A stretch of DNA of 64,000 nucleotides from Cohnella abietis (GTDB taxonomy: Bacteria > Bacillota > Bacilli > Paenibacillales > Paenibacillaceae), in the NCBI RefSeq assembly GCF_004295585.1, contig NZ_AP019400.1:6107501-6171500 (forward strand), given 5' to 3'. Positions 8,416 through 17,012 of the stretch are shown here, piece after piece. The notes beneath the pieces were generated by a model, which did no database searches, had not been told where the DNA came from, and worked only from the letters and a program-made list of their open reading frames with translations. Each line of letters opens with the position of its first letter. Position 1 is the first letter of the stretch. Position numbers and translations under genes: made by a program.

Positions 8416-8808
8416 TTAACGTTTCGAGAATTGAGGAGCGCGACGAGCCGCTTTCAAGCCGTATTTCTTACGTTCTTTCATACGTGGATCACGAGTTAGG
8501 AATCCAGCTTTCTTAAGAGCAGGACGAAGCTCAGGATCTGCTTTAAGAAGTGCACGGGAGATACCATGACGGATTGCACCCGCTTGACCAGAAGTACCGC
8601 CACCATGAGCCAATATGAGGATATCATATTTGGTTACAGTTTCAGTAAGGTTAAGAGGTTGTTTAACGATCAATTTCAGTGTTTCTAGGTCGAAATAATC
8701 GTTGATTTCACGCTTGTTAATAACGATTCGGCCTTCACCCGGCACGAGACGAACTCGCGCTACGGAGTGCTTGCGGCGACCCGTTCCTAAATATTGCACT
8801 TGAGCCAT
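8416..8808 (-). CDS. rpsI: 30S ribosomal protein S9
   Basis: This 130-aa protein starts MAQVQYLGTGRRK and ends in the conserved basic tail APQFSKR that reaches the P-site tRNA. The length is normal for the family. It lies 18 bp after rplM with a GGAGG site, in the usual rplM-rpsI pair, and ends before a strong terminator. Confidence 0.98.
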   Translation of the reverse strand: MAQVQYLGTGRRKHSVARVRLVPGEGRIVINKREINDYFDLETLKLIVKQPLNLTETVTKYDILILAHGGGTSGQAGAIRHGISRALLKADPELRPALKKAGFLTRDPRMKERKKYGLKAARRAPQFSKR

Positions 8809-8826
8809 TCGAAAGACCTCCTTTAA

Positions 8827-9264
8827 TTATCCGCGAAGTTCGTAAACTTCAGGTTGTTGGGCTTGATGTGGATGTTCTGTACCTGCATATACTTTAAGCT
8901 TGCTTTGAAGCTGATGTCCAAGCTTGTTCTTAGGAAGCATTCCGTATACCGCTAATTCGATAATACGGTGAGGCTTTTTGTTAATCATCTCAGCTGCAGT
9001 TGTCGTTTTCAAACCGCCCGGATAGTGAGAGTGAGTGTAGTATTTCTTTTGTTGCAATTTCTTACCTGTAAGAACGATTTTCTCTGCATTGATGACGATA
9101 ACGAAATCACCTGTATCAATATGAGGGGTGAATTCAGGCTTATGCTTGCCGCGAATCAAAGCAGCAGCTTCACTAGCAAGACGACCAAGTGTTTTGCCTT
9201 CGGCATCGATAACGTGCCATTTGCGCTCTACTTCAAGAGGCTTAGCCATAAAGGTTGTACGCAT
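8827..9264 (-). CDS. rplM: 50S ribosomal protein L13
   Basis: This 145-aa protein starts MRTTFMAKPLEVERKW, which matches the Bacillus N-terminus, behind AAGGAGG. Family landmarks include GKTLGRLAS, the YYTHSHYPGG segment and the MLPKNKLG motif. It is an early assembly protein of the large subunit and first gene of rplM-rpsI, with its own promoter and a ~200-nt leader. Confidence 0.98.
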   Translation of the reverse strand: MRTTFMAKPLEVERKWHVIDAEGKTLGRLASEAAALIRGKHKPEFTPHIDTGDFVIVINAEKIVLTGKKLQQKKYYTHSHYPGGLKTTTAAEMINKKPHRIIELAVYGMLPKNKLGHQLQSKLKVYAGTEHPHQAQQPEVYELRG

Positions 9265-9463
9265 TAAACATCCTCCTTCGGGTTATTTCCCTACTTTTAT
9301 GTGGTTCGACGATTACAATTATTCATTGTAGTCTTAATTGTTTGTTATATTAGGTATTTCTTTGTTCACGGTATGGGACTCGGGAGAGAACCCCACCCTT
9401 CAAACAGGGTACACATTATGACATTTCTTCACTGGGGCCGTGGGAAGCCATGAAGAAAGCACA
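9265..9463 (-). promoter_or_regulatory. rplM leader RNA with hairpins (possible L13 leader)
   Basis: About 200 nt lie between the predicted start site and rplM. The minus strand folds into a stem TTTCTTCA / TGAAGAAA (near 9424-9459), followed by a GC-rich block (GGGTGGGGTTCTCTCCC). L13 leader RNAs that regulate rplM are known in Bacillota; I cannot confirm the family match by eye. Confidence 0.4.
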
Positions 9464-9469
9464 AATATC

Positions 9470-9498
9470 ATTGTACATGAAAACGGGCATATATGCAA
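9470..9498 (-). promoter_or_regulatory. sigma-A promoter of rplM-rpsI
   Basis: On the minus strand TTGCAT (9493-9498) and TACAAT (9470-9475) are separated by 17 bp, directly downstream of the truA stop codon. Confidence 0.65.
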
Positions 9499-9506
9499 GT
9501 AAAAAC

Positions 9507-10364
9507 TTATTGAAAATGTCCTGAGTCCATTTTATTTGTGCTTAATGAAGGATACACCACTTCCCATAGCGAAAGTCCGTGCGGTACAGCTGTAGGGCCG
9601 GCTAGAGCCCTGTTCTGCGCTGCAAGTATGGAGGCAATATCAGAAGCTACTCTCTTGCCTTCTCCGACCTGTATCAAGGTTCCTGCTATGATCCGTACCA
9701 TATTATATAGAAACCCCGTACCTTTAATATACAAGTGGATAACTCCACGCTGCTTACCTGGGTAGTGTAGCTGATCCCAGCTATGACCAAAATGATCATG
9801 TGGAATATTGAAATGATCGGGATGATCCTTCTCAACTTCAAGCTTAGCTTCTAATATCGTTCGAACATGACTGGACTTCGTCGATTGCGGGGCAGTAAAG
9901 GATGAGAAGTCATGCTCACCAAGTAAGTATACAAGACCGTTGCGCATACCCTCTATATCTAAAGGTGTTGGGTGATGAAACTGATAGCGACGACGAAATA
10001 AGTCGGGATTCCGATTACAATTAATCGTGTAACGATAAGTTTTGCTTTCAGCCCCTCGACGAGCATGAAACTTGTCAGGAACTATAAACGCACTTTGCAC
10101 GACAATGTCATTAGGTAATCTTGTATTCAGCGCTAACATCCAACGTTCTATAGGAATGCTTGAAGTCGTTTCGAAATTAACGACCTGACCTCTAGCATGG
10201 ACACCCGCATCTGTACGCCCTGACCCCGTGACATGGATTTCTTCACTCGTCAGAGCATATATAGCCTCTTCCAGCTTATCTTGAATGGTATTGCCACTTG
10301 GTTGACTTTGAAAGCCATAATACTGTGTACCGTCATAGCTGATGATGAGGCCTATGTTACGCAC
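9507..10364 (-). CDS. truA: tRNA pseudouridine synthase TruA
   Basis: This 285-aa enzyme converts U38-U40 of tRNA anticodon arms to pseudouridine. The catalytic Asp lies in GSGRTDAGVHARGQ, and the YDGTQYYGFQ and KTYRY motifs are present. The start is GTG (10362-10364), seven bases after GGAGGGGG; an upstream in-frame ATG would read through the rplQ terminator. In Bacillus the ecfA1-ecfA2-ecfT genes lie between rplQ and truA; here they are missing and only 71 bp separate the two. Confidence 0.94.
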   Translation of the reverse strand: MRNIGLIISYDGTQYYGFQSQPSGNTIQDKLEEAIYALTSEEIHVTGSGRTDAGVHARGQVVNFETTSSIPIERWMLALNTRLPNDIVVQSAFIVPDKFHARRGAESKTYRYTINCNRNPDLFRRRYQFHHPTPLDIEGMRNGLVYLLGEHDFSSFTAPQSTKSSHVRTILEAKLEVEKDHPDHFNIPHDHFGHSWDQLHYPGKQRGVIHLYIKGTGFLYNMVRIIAGTLIQVGEGKRVASDIASILAAQNRALAGPTAVPHGLSLWEVVYPSLSTNKMDSGHFQ

Positions 10365-10382
10365 AAGCCCACCCCCTCCGAC

Positions 10383-10422
10383 AAAAAAAGGATGATCCGA
10401 ATGCATGATTCGGTCCATCCTT
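10383..10422 (-). terminator. rplQ terminator (end of alpha operon)
   Basis: The minus strand has a long stem (AAGGATG...CCGAAT / ATTCGG...CATCCTT) followed by seven Ts, between rplQ and truA. The T-run ends only about 10 bp before the truA ribosome site, so truA needs read-through or its own weak promoter. Confidence 0.85.
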
Positions 10423-10435
10423 CTTCGCTCCGTTC

Positions 10436-10801
10436 TTACGCGCGATCTACGAGCTCAAGATACACCATTGGAGCTGAATCTCCACGGCGAGGTCCTAATT
10501 TCAAGATGCGAGTATATCCACCCGGACGTTCCGCATAACGCGGAGCTAATTCGGAGAACAGTTTCTGGATGGCGTCTTGTTCGCCGTTAAGGCTCTCACG
10601 ACGCACGAATGCCGCTACCTGACGACGCGCGTGCAGGTCGCCGCGTTTAGCGAGAGTAATCAATCTCTCAGCAATGGAGCGTACTTCTTTAGCTTTCGCT
10701 TCAGTTGTTTGAATGCGCTCGTACAGGAACAGGTCGGTGCAAAGGTCACGGAAAAGTGCTTTCCGAGAGCTGGAGTCACGACTCAGTTTTTGATAGGCCA
10801 T
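10436..10801 (-). CDS. rplQ: 50S ribosomal protein L17
   Basis: This 121-aa protein starts MAYQKLSRDSSSRKALFRDL, seven bases after GGAGG. The frame continues six codons upstream through the ribosome site, so the shorter start is chosen. It is the last gene of the alpha operon, 56 bp after rpoA, and is followed by a terminator. Confidence 0.97.
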   Translation of the reverse strand: MAYQKLSRDSSSRKALFRDLCTDLFLYERIQTTEAKAKEVRSIAERLITLAKRGDLHARRQVAAFVRRESLNGEQDAIQKLFSELAPRYAERPGGYTRILKLGPRRGDSAPMVYLELVDRA

Positions 10802-10857
10802 TTGTTTTCCCTCCTTCACTAATACAATAAATCAAGTAACATTAATTATTAACGATG

Positions 10858-11802
10858 CTACTCCTCGAAACGTAGACCCAATCCAAGCTCTTCAAGCTTC
10901 TCTTGTACTTCCTCTAAAGACTTCCGGCCCAAGTTGCGAACCTTCATCATGTCTTCTTCGGTTTTCGTAATTAGCTCTTGAACAGTATTGATGCCTGCAC
11001 GTTTAAGGCAGTTATAGGAACGGACGGAAAGATCAAGCTCCTCGATCGTCATCTCGAGTACCTTTTCTTTTTTGTCTTCTTCCTTTTCCTTCATCGTTTC
11101 GGTATCTTTAGCCTCGTCCGTAAGACCCACGAACAAGGAAAGGTGATCGGTCAGGATTTTCGCGCCCAAGCTAACCGCTTCTTCAGGTCGGATACTACCA
11201 TCGGTCCATACTTCAAGCGTAAGCTTGTCGTAGTTAGTAACTTGGCCGACACGAGTGTTCTCGACTTGATAGTTTACACGAGTAATTGGGGTATAGATCG
11301 AATCGATTGGAATTACGCCAATCGGTTGATCTTCCTTCTTATTGCGATCGGATGGAACATATCCACGACCGACTCTGGCAAAAATACGCATGTGTAAACG
11401 TGCGCCTGATGCCAAAGTTGCAATGTGTAGATCCGGATTAAGGATTTCCACGTCACTATCGGCACGAATGTCTCCAGCTGTTACGATGCCATCACCTTCT
11501 GCATCGATCTCAAGCACTTTTTCCTCGTCAGAGTGAATCTTCAGCGATAAACGCTTCAGATTGAGGATAATTTGTGTTACATCCTCAATTACACCTGGAA
11601 TCGTGGAAAATTCATGAAGTACGCCATCGATTTGTACTGAAACCACAGCTGCGCCCGGTAGGGACGACAACAGGATCCGACGAAGAGAATTTCCGAGAGT
11701 CATACCATAGCCGCGTTCCAGCGGCTCTACTACGAATCGGCCATATTTCTTGTCATCGTGAATTTCCACAGAATCGATTTTTGGCTTTTCGATCACTATC
11801 AT
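10858..11802 (-). CDS. rpoA: RNA polymerase alpha subunit
   Basis: This 314-aa protein has the N-terminal assembly domain (about 1-230, with LERGYGMTLGNSLRRILLSS), a Lys/Glu-rich linker (about 232-246) and the C-terminal domain with the UP-element-binding helix region RSYNCLKRAGINTVQEL and NLGRKSLEEV. It closely follows the B. subtilis sequence. It lies in the alpha operon rpsM-rpsK-rpoA-rplQ, with a 170-bp gap after rpsK that holds no gene. Confidence 0.99.
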   Translation of the reverse strand: MIVIEKPKIDSVEIHDDKKYGRFVVEPLERGYGMTLGNSLRRILLSSLPGAAVVSVQIDGVLHEFSTIPGVIEDVTQIILNLKRLSLKIHSDEEKVLEIDAEGDGIVTAGDIRADSDVEILNPDLHIATLASGARLHMRIFARVGRGYVPSDRNKKEDQPIGVIPIDSIYTPITRVNYQVENTRVGQVTNYDKLTLEVWTDGSIRPEEAVSLGAKILTDHLSLFVGLTDEAKDTETMKEKEEDKKEKVLEMTIEELDLSVRSYNCLKRAGINTVQELITKTEEDMMKVRNLGRKSLEEVQEKLEELGLGLRFEE

Positions 11803-11972
11803 ATACCAATACCTCCTTCAGAACGTCGCTGACGTTGCCGTTTGTTCACCCAAACTAAATGGTTCAGCCTTTATAAAGGTGAAATGTTTATGGGGTAAAC
11901 CATGTAGTATGCCTAACCGTTACAACCATTATTCTCAAGTTGTTCTTGTTTGATACCACACATGCAACGATG

Positions 11973-12371
11973 TTATACGCGGCGGCGCTTCGGAGGACGG
12001 CATCCGTTATGCGGGATCGGAGTTACGTCGCGGATCATGCTGACTTCTAAACCAGCGGCTTGCAAAGAACGAATTGCTGCTTCGCGGCCAGCGCCAGGAC
12101 CTTTAACAGAGACTTCAACCAAACGCATTCCGTGCTCCATTGCAGCGCGAGCTGCGGATTCAGCTGCCATTTGAGCAGCGAAAGGCGTGCTCTTACGGGA
12201 GCCTTTGAAACCAAGGTTACCGGAGCTTGCCCAGGAAACTGCGTTTCCGTGCGGATCCGTAATCGTCACGATTGTATTATTAAACGTAGAACGGATATGT
12301 GCAACACCAGTATCGATGTTCTTCCGATCACGACGTTTCGTACGAACGACTTTCTTGCCCTTTTGTGCCAT
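11973..12371 (-). CDS. rpsK: 30S ribosomal protein S11
   Basis: This 132-aa protein has the conserved IRSTFNNTIVTITD and GPGAGREAAIR motifs and the C-terminal PHNGCRPPKRRRV. It belongs to the 30S platform. It lies 18 bp after rpsM behind a GGGGG-type site and is normal in length. Confidence 0.98.
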   Translation of the reverse strand: MAQKGKKVVRTKRRDRKNIDTGVAHIRSTFNNTIVTITDPHGNAVSWASSGNLGFKGSRKSTPFAAQMAAESAARAAMEHGMRLVEVSVKGPGAGREAAIRSLQAAGLEVSMIRDVTPIPHNGCRPPKRRRV

Positions 12372-12389
12372 GTTAGTTATCCCCCCTTA

Positions 12390-12758
12390 TTACTTCTTCT
12401 TGTTCGCTACAGTACGACGCGGACCTTTGCGTGTACGTGCGTTCGTTTTCGAACGTTGTCCGCGAACCGGCAGACCGCGGCGGTGACGGATGCCTCGATA
12501 GCAGCCGATTTCAATCAGCCTTTTGATGTTTAGTGCAATTTCGCGACGCAAGTCGCCCTCAACCTTTTGTTCTTTGTCGATCGTTTCACGAAGACGAGCA
12601 AGCTCATCTTCAGTCAGATCGCGAACGCGAGTGTTGGGATTGATCCCTGTAGACGCTAGAATCTTCTGGGAAGTTGGCTTACCAATTCCGAAGATGTACG
12701 TCAGGGCTATTTCCACGCGTTTGTCGCGCGGAAGGTCAACACCAGATAAACGTGCCAT
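12390..12758 (-). CDS. rpsM: 30S ribosomal protein S13
   Basis: This 122-aa protein starts MARLSGVDLPRDKRVEIALT and contains RGIRHRRGLPVRGQRTxTNARTRKG-type C-terminal sequence that contacts P-site tRNA and the intersubunit bridge. GGAGG lies before the ATG. It follows rpmJ by 21 bp. Confidence 0.98.
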   Translation of the reverse strand: MARLSGVDLPRDKRVEIALTYIFGIGKPTSQKILASTGINPNTRVRDLTEDELARLRETIDKEQKVEGDLRREIALNIKRLIEIGCYRGIRHRRGLPVRGQRSKTNARTRKGPRRTVANKKK

Positions 12759-12779
12759 GCTTAGAGCACCTCCTGTTAA

Positions 12780-12893
12780 TTAGCCTTGTTTTTGCTTATG
12801 TTTCGGATTCTCACAGATAACCATCACGTTGCCTTTGCGGCGAATGACTTTGCATTTCTCACAAATCGGTTTGACCGAAGGTCTCACCTTCAT
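12780..12893 (-). CDS. rpmJ: 50S ribosomal protein L36
   Basis: This 37-aa protein was translated by eye from the minus strand: it starts MKVRPSVKPICEKCK and ends KHKQKQG. Three Cys and one His (CEKC, C, H) form the zinc site of the zinc-binding L36 type. AAGGAGGG lies before the ATG. It sits between infA and rpsM as in other Bacillota. Confidence 0.97.
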   Translation of the reverse strand: MKVRPSVKPICEKCKVIRRKGNVMVICENPKHKQKQG

Positions 12894-13072
12894 GATAATA
12901 CCCTCCTTAATAGTGCGATCGAACGTATGCCCGAAAGCATTGAGGTTCGGTCGTCACAAGTGTGACTGAATCAGCGCGCCCTGGCGTCAGTACAGTCATC
13001 ACGTATACATCCAACGTAACAACAATCTGCGTTCGCGGGTTGGTTGTCACGCGCGTAGTAGACCGGGCAAGC

Positions 13073-13288
13073 TTATTTACGGTAGGTGATACGGCCCCGT
13101 GTCAGATCATAAGGCGACAATTGGATAACCACTTTGTCCCCCGTCAGAATCCGTATAAAATGCATCCGAAGCTTTCCGGAAACATGAGCCAGGATTTGAT
13201 GCCCATTCTCGAGCTCAACCTTGAACATAGCATTAGGCAACGGTTCAACGACCGTACCTTCTACCTCGATGACGTCCTCTTTGGCCAA
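13073..13288 (-). CDS. infA: translation initiation factor IF-1
   Basis: This 71-aa OB-fold protein starts MAKEDVIEVEGTVVE and ends YDLTRGRITYRK. It binds the 30S A site and helps IF-2 and IF-3 during initiation. A 179-bp gap to rpmJ holds no gene. It starts 3 bp after the KOW-domain gene, so the two are translationally coupled. Confidence 0.98.
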   Translation of the reverse strand: MAKEDVIEVEGTVVEPLPNAMFKVELENGHQILAHVSGKLRMHFIRILTGDKVVIQLSPYDLTRGRITYRK

Positions 13289-13291
13289 CCG

Positions 13292-13600
13292 TCATTCTCC
13301 TTTCTCTACAGCATGCGTTTCGAGCCGTTGTTCGATTTCACCGATAGCGTGCCGGAGCTTTGCGTTAGTCACGCGTCCGGTATCGCGAATATTATTCGCA
13401 ACTTCTTCACTTCGGGTCCCGATCGGTTCGAGATGCAGCACGTTTTTGCGTTTAGGCCGATCGAACCGGCGTTTATCGCCGTCAGCCACGAGCGCGAATC
13501 GCTCTTCGACTAGGGCAACAACTATTGCTAGTTGACCTTCGTCTCTTCCACGCCGGCTTCTCACGATGTCTCCGGGCTCCAACTTAACGTTTACCGTCAT
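13292..13600 (-). CDS. KOW-domain RNA-binding protein (YbzG-like)
   Basis: This 102-aa protein starts MTVNVKLEPGDIVRSRRGRDEG. The first ~60 residues form a KOW/L14e-like domain of the type seen next to map and infA in Bacillota (YbzG in B. subtilis); the C-terminal half is helical and charged. The ATG at 13600 is chosen because AGGTG lies six bases upstream; a GTG three codons earlier is the alternative. A ribosome- or RNA-linked role is inferred from the domain and from its place between map and infA. Confidence 0.85.
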   Translation of the reverse strand: MTVNVKLEPGDIVRSRRGRDEGQLAIVVALVEERFALVADGDKRRFDRPKRKNVLHLEPIGTRSEEVANNIRDTGRVTNAKLRHAIGEIEQRLETHAVEKGE

Positions 13601-13615
13601 ATCATTCACCTAGCT

Positions 13616-14362
13616 TTACGCACGGGTAAGTATTTCATACCCGTCTTCGGTTACGGCAATCGTATGCTCGAAATGCGCGCACAGCGATCCGTCCACCGTG
13701 ACGACTGTCCAATTATCAGACAAAGTCTTCACGTAACGTTCTCCCACAATGACCATCGGTTCGATCGCGAGTGTCATCCCTGGTTTCAATCGCGGTCCGC
13801 GATCAGGAACACCATAATTCGGGATTTGCGGTTCCTCATGCAGATCAGCTCCTACGCCATGACCGACATATTCCCTGACTACCGAGAAGCCCGACTCTTC
13901 GATCACTTTCTGAATGCCGTGTGATACGGTATACAGCCTCACATCCGGACGAACCAGCTCCAGCCCCGCATAAAGCGAAGCTTCGGTAACTTCCAGAAGG
14001 CGCTGTGCTTCATCGGAAATTTGTCCGACACCGTAAGTCCAAGCAGAATCGCCGTGAAATCCTTGGTACTGTGCGCCGATATCGATGCTGATGATGTCGC
14101 CTTCTATAAGCTTCCGCGAACTTGGGAACCCGTGAACGAGCTCCTCATTCGTTGAAGCACATATGCTGGCCGGAAAACCGTTATAACCCTTGAAAGAGGG
14201 AACAGCGCCTTGGCTAAGAATGAATGTTTCGCAAATGCGATCCAATTCAGCAGTTGTGACACCAGGAACCACCGCCTGTTTCATCAGGCGATGAGCCTCA
14301 GCCACAATCCGGCCCGCCTCACGCATCAAGTTCAACTGTCTTTCAGACTTGATTACGATCAT
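13616..14362 (-). CDS. map: methionine aminopeptidase type I
   Basis: This 248-aa enzyme removes the N-terminal Met from new proteins. The five metal ligands can be placed: Asp in SIDIGAQYQGFHGDSAW (two), His in GHGVGADLHEEP, Glu in AIEPM and Glu near the C-terminus (HFEHTIAVTEDG). No N-terminal zinc-finger extension is present. It lies between adk and the KOW gene in the spc operon. Confidence 0.97.
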   Translation of the reverse strand: MIVIKSERQLNLMREAGRIVAEAHRLMKQAVVPGVTTAELDRICETFILSQGAVPSFKGYNGFPASICASTNEELVHGFPSSRKLIEGDIISIDIGAQYQGFHGDSAWTYGVGQISDEAQRLLEVTEASLYAGLELVRPDVRLYTVSHGIQKVIEESGFSVVREYVGHGVGADLHEEPQIPNYGVPDRGPRLKPGMTLAIEPMVIVGERYVKTLSDNWTVVTVDGSLCAHFEHTIAVTEDGYEILTRA

Positions 14363-14368
14363 GGCCGA

Positions 14369-15013
14369 TTACCCTCTGAGAAGGGAAGCGATCTCGGTCG
14401 TAACCTTGTCGATGTCCTTCTCCCCGTCTACTTCACGGAGCGAACCTTTGCCGCCGTAATAAGTCAGAAGAGGAGCTGTCTTGTTAGAATACTCTTCAAG
14501 ACGAGTAGCCACCTTTTCTTCCGTATCATCAGGACGCTGGTACAGCTCTCCCCCGTCTTTATCACAGATACCTTCCTGCTTAGGCGGGTTGAAAATAGTG
14601 TGATACGTCGTTCCGCAAGTTCTGCAAATCCTTCTTCCTGTAATGCGAGGCAGCAAGAAGCTAGCCTCTACCTTCAGGTTGATGACATGGTCGATCTTGC
14701 GATCCATATCAGCTAACATGCCGTCAAGTGCTTCGGCTTGCGCTAGCGTCCGCGGAAACCCGTCCAACAGAAACCCGTTGGCGCAATCCGATTCCGCTAG
14801 GCGCTCGCGAACGATGCCGTTAGTCACTTCATCGGGAACGAGAAGACCTTGGTCGATAAACTCCTTGGCCTTCTTTCCGATCGGCGTGCCTTGCTTGATG
14901 GCTAGACGAAACGCATCACCGGTTGAGATGTGCGGAATGCCGAATTGCTCGACGATCCGTTCTGCCTGCGTTCCTTTGCCGGCGCCAGGAGGCCCCATAA
15001 ACAAGATGTTCAT
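14369..15013 (-). CDS. adk: adenylate kinase
   Basis: This 214-aa enzyme interconverts ATP, AMP and ADP. The P-loop GPPGAGKGTQAE is at residues 7-18, followed by the DGFPRT motif. The LID carries a zinc site CRTCG...CDKD (Cys-Cys-Cys-Asp), as in B. subtilis. It follows secY by 27 bp and precedes map by 6 bp. Confidence 0.98.
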   Translation of the reverse strand: MNILFMGPPGAGKGTQAERIVEQFGIPHISTGDAFRLAIKQGTPIGKKAKEFIDQGLLVPDEVTNGIVRERLAESDCANGFLLDGFPRTLAQAEALDGMLADMDRKIDHVINLKVEASFLLPRITGRRICRTCGTTYHTIFNPPKQEGICDKDGGELYQRPDDTEEKVATRLEEYSNKTAPLLTYYGGKGSLREVDGEKDIDKVTTEIASLLRG

Positions 15014-15040
15014 TGCTGTTCCTCCTGTCCGTCTCGTTAG

Positions 15041-16339
15041 TTATTTATTGATAAAACCTTTGTAGTGACGTTTGATCAATTGGCTCTCGATTTGTTTCAT
15101 CGTTTCGAGTGCAACCCCGATGACGATCAAGAGTGAAGTACCGCCCAATTTAACTGAGTCTGGTAACCCAGCCAATGATCCAAAGAACACGGGAATAACC
15201 GAGATAATCGCTAGGAACACCGCACCAGCTAACGTAATACGCGTTATTACGCGCATCAAGAAGCCCTCTGTCGGCTTACCAGGACGAATACCTGGAATAT
15301 ATCCGCCATTCTTCTTCATATTATCCGCAAGCTGCTGCGGGTTGAATTGAACGAACGTGTAGAAGAAAGTGAAACCGATAATCAAGAGAATGTACAATAC
15401 CATACCTAAAGGCTGTGTATAATACATATTCTTGATAATCCATTGTGCCCAATCGTGGTTAGCCCAGAACTGTGCAATTGTAATCGGGAACATCAAGAGA
15501 GATACAGCGAAGATTACCGGGATAACACCTGCTCCATTCACCTTCAGTGGAATGTGAGTGGATTGACCGCCGTACATTTTCTGTCCGACAACTCGTTTAG
15601 CGTATTGAACCGGAATTTTACGCACACCCTGCTGGATGAAGATTACACCTGCGATTAGCAGTACAACTACTATCAAGATCAGGACTATCGTAACGATATT
15701 AAGGAACAATTGACTTGAATCCGTGAATTGATGAGCGTAGATATCGCGTGCATGCTTCGGTATAGAGGCAACAATTGCCGCAAAAATCAAGATTGAGATA
15801 CCGTTACCGATACCCTTTTCATTGATTTGTTCACCAAGCCACATAAGGAACGCGGTACCAGCAGTCAAAACAATTGCAATCATAAGATATGTTGCCGTAT
15901 TTGCATCAATGACCATATCGTGGTTATACATCCTGTTAAAACCGATAGCCGTTGCAAAGGCTTGGATTAATCCCAAGATTATCGTTCCGTAACGAGTAAT
16001 CTGTGCCAGCTTACGTTTACCGTTCTCGCCTTCCTTCTGCCATTCCGAAAACTTCGGAATGACATCCATGGAAAGGAGTTGAACGATAATCGAGGCTGTA
16101 ATGTAAGGAGTAATCCCCAGAGCGAAAATGGAGAAGTTAAACAATGCACCGCCAGAGAACGTGTTCAGAAGGCCGAACAGGTCAGTGCCCTGTTGGTCGG
16201 CCGCCGTAAGAACGTCCTTGTTAATGTTCGGCACCGGAATAAAGGAACCGATCCGGTAAATCAACAGGATGAAAAGGGTAAACAGGATCCTCTTGCGAAG
16301 GTCCTCGACTTTCCAAATGTTAGTGACGGTCGCAAACAT
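15041..16339 (-). CDS. secY: preprotein translocase subunit SecY
   Basis: This 432-aa protein has ten membrane segments and forms the channel of the Sec translocon. Landmarks are the start MFATVTNIWKVEDLRKRI, the plug region after TM1 (SGGALFNFSIFALGITPYI) and the cytoplasmic loop KIPVQYAKRVVGQKMYGGQ. Its start codon overlaps the rplO stop (TAATG), with GAGGTGA upstream. Confidence 0.98.
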   Translation of the reverse strand: MFATVTNIWKVEDLRKRILFTLFILLIYRIGSFIPVPNINKDVLTAADQQGTDLFGLLNTFSGGALFNFSIFALGITPYITASIIVQLLSMDVIPKFSEWQKEGENGKRKLAQITRYGTIILGLIQAFATAIGFNRMYNHDMVIDANTATYLMIAIVLTAGTAFLMWLGEQINEKGIGNGISILIFAAIVASIPKHARDIYAHQFTDSSQLFLNIVTIVLILIVVVLLIAGVIFIQQGVRKIPVQYAKRVVGQKMYGGQSTHIPLKVNGAGVIPVIFAVSLLMFPITIAQFWANHDWAQWIIKNMYYTQPLGMVLYILLIIGFTFFYTFVQFNPQQLADNMKKNGGYIPGIRPGKPTEGFLMRVITRITLAGAVFLAIISVIPVFFGSLAGLPDSVKLGGTSLLIVIGVALETMKQIESQLIKRHYKGFINK

Positions 16340-16782
16340 TAGATCACCTCGGTTTTACCGCCGGCGGCCTGAATTTTTTCTGCTGCATGCTGAGAGAACT
16401 TATGAGCTTTTACAGTCAGCTGCACGTTCAGATCGCCATTGCCCAGAATTTTAATTCCGTCTTTTGGATTTTTGAGAATGCCCTCATTTAGCAGCAATTC
16501 TGGTGTCACTTCTGTACCAGCTTCAAAACGGTTCAGCTGATCAAGATTGACAATCGCGAAGACTGTTGCAAAACGATCATTGTTAAATCCGCGCTTCGGT
16601 ACCCGACGGTACAATGGGTTTTGACCACCCTCGAATCCGGGACGAACACCGCCACCGGAACGAGCGTTTTGCCCTTTGTGTCCGCGACCTGAAGTTTTGC
16701 CGAGACCACTACCAGCTCCGCGACCTCTCCGTTTCCGGGTGGCCGTCGAGCCTTCGTTTGGAGATAGCTCATGCAATTTCAT
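16339..16782 (-). CDS. rplO: 50S ribosomal protein L15
   Basis: This 147-aa protein starts MKLHELSPNEGSTATRKRRG, nine bases after GGAGGTG; an in-frame GTG upstream lies inside that site and is not the start. The Gly/Arg-rich N-terminus (GRGAGSGLGKTSGRGHKG) threads into the 23S RNA. It follows rpmD and overlaps secY by one base. Confidence 0.97.
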   Translation of the reverse strand: MKLHELSPNEGSTATRKRRGRGAGSGLGKTSGRGHKGQNARSGGGVRPGFEGGQNPLYRRVPKRGFNNDRFATVFAIVNLDQLNRFEAGTEVTPELLLNEGILKNPKDGIKILGNGDLNVQLTVKAHKFSQHAAEKIQAAGGKTEVI

Positions 16783-16819
16783 CGTACGTCGCACCTCCTT
16801 GAGAGTTATGCTTAATATC

Positions 16820-16999
16820 TTAAACTTCTTTAACTTCGATCAAATGACTGACCGTGTTGATCATGCCGCGAGTTGCGACATTATCTTCTCTTACAACTGA
16901 CGTATGCAGCTTACCGAGTCCAAGAGTTTTCACCGTTTGACGTTGATTCTCAGGACGACCAATCAAGCTACGAACGAGGGTAATGTGAAGCTGTGCCAT
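16820..16999 (-). CDS. rpmD: 50S ribosomal protein L30
   Basis: This 59-aa protein was read by eye on the minus strand: it starts MAQLHITLVRSLIGRPENQR and ends HLIEVKEV. GRPENQR and the RGMINTVSHL segment are typical of bacterial L30. GGAGGGG lies upstream of the ATG. It sits between rpsE and rplO as expected. Confidence 0.97.
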   Translation of the reverse strand: MAQLHITLVRSLIGRPENQRQTVKTLGLGKLHTSVVREDNVATRGMINTVSHLIEVKEV

Positions 17000-17012
17000 C
17001 TGTTTCCCCTCC

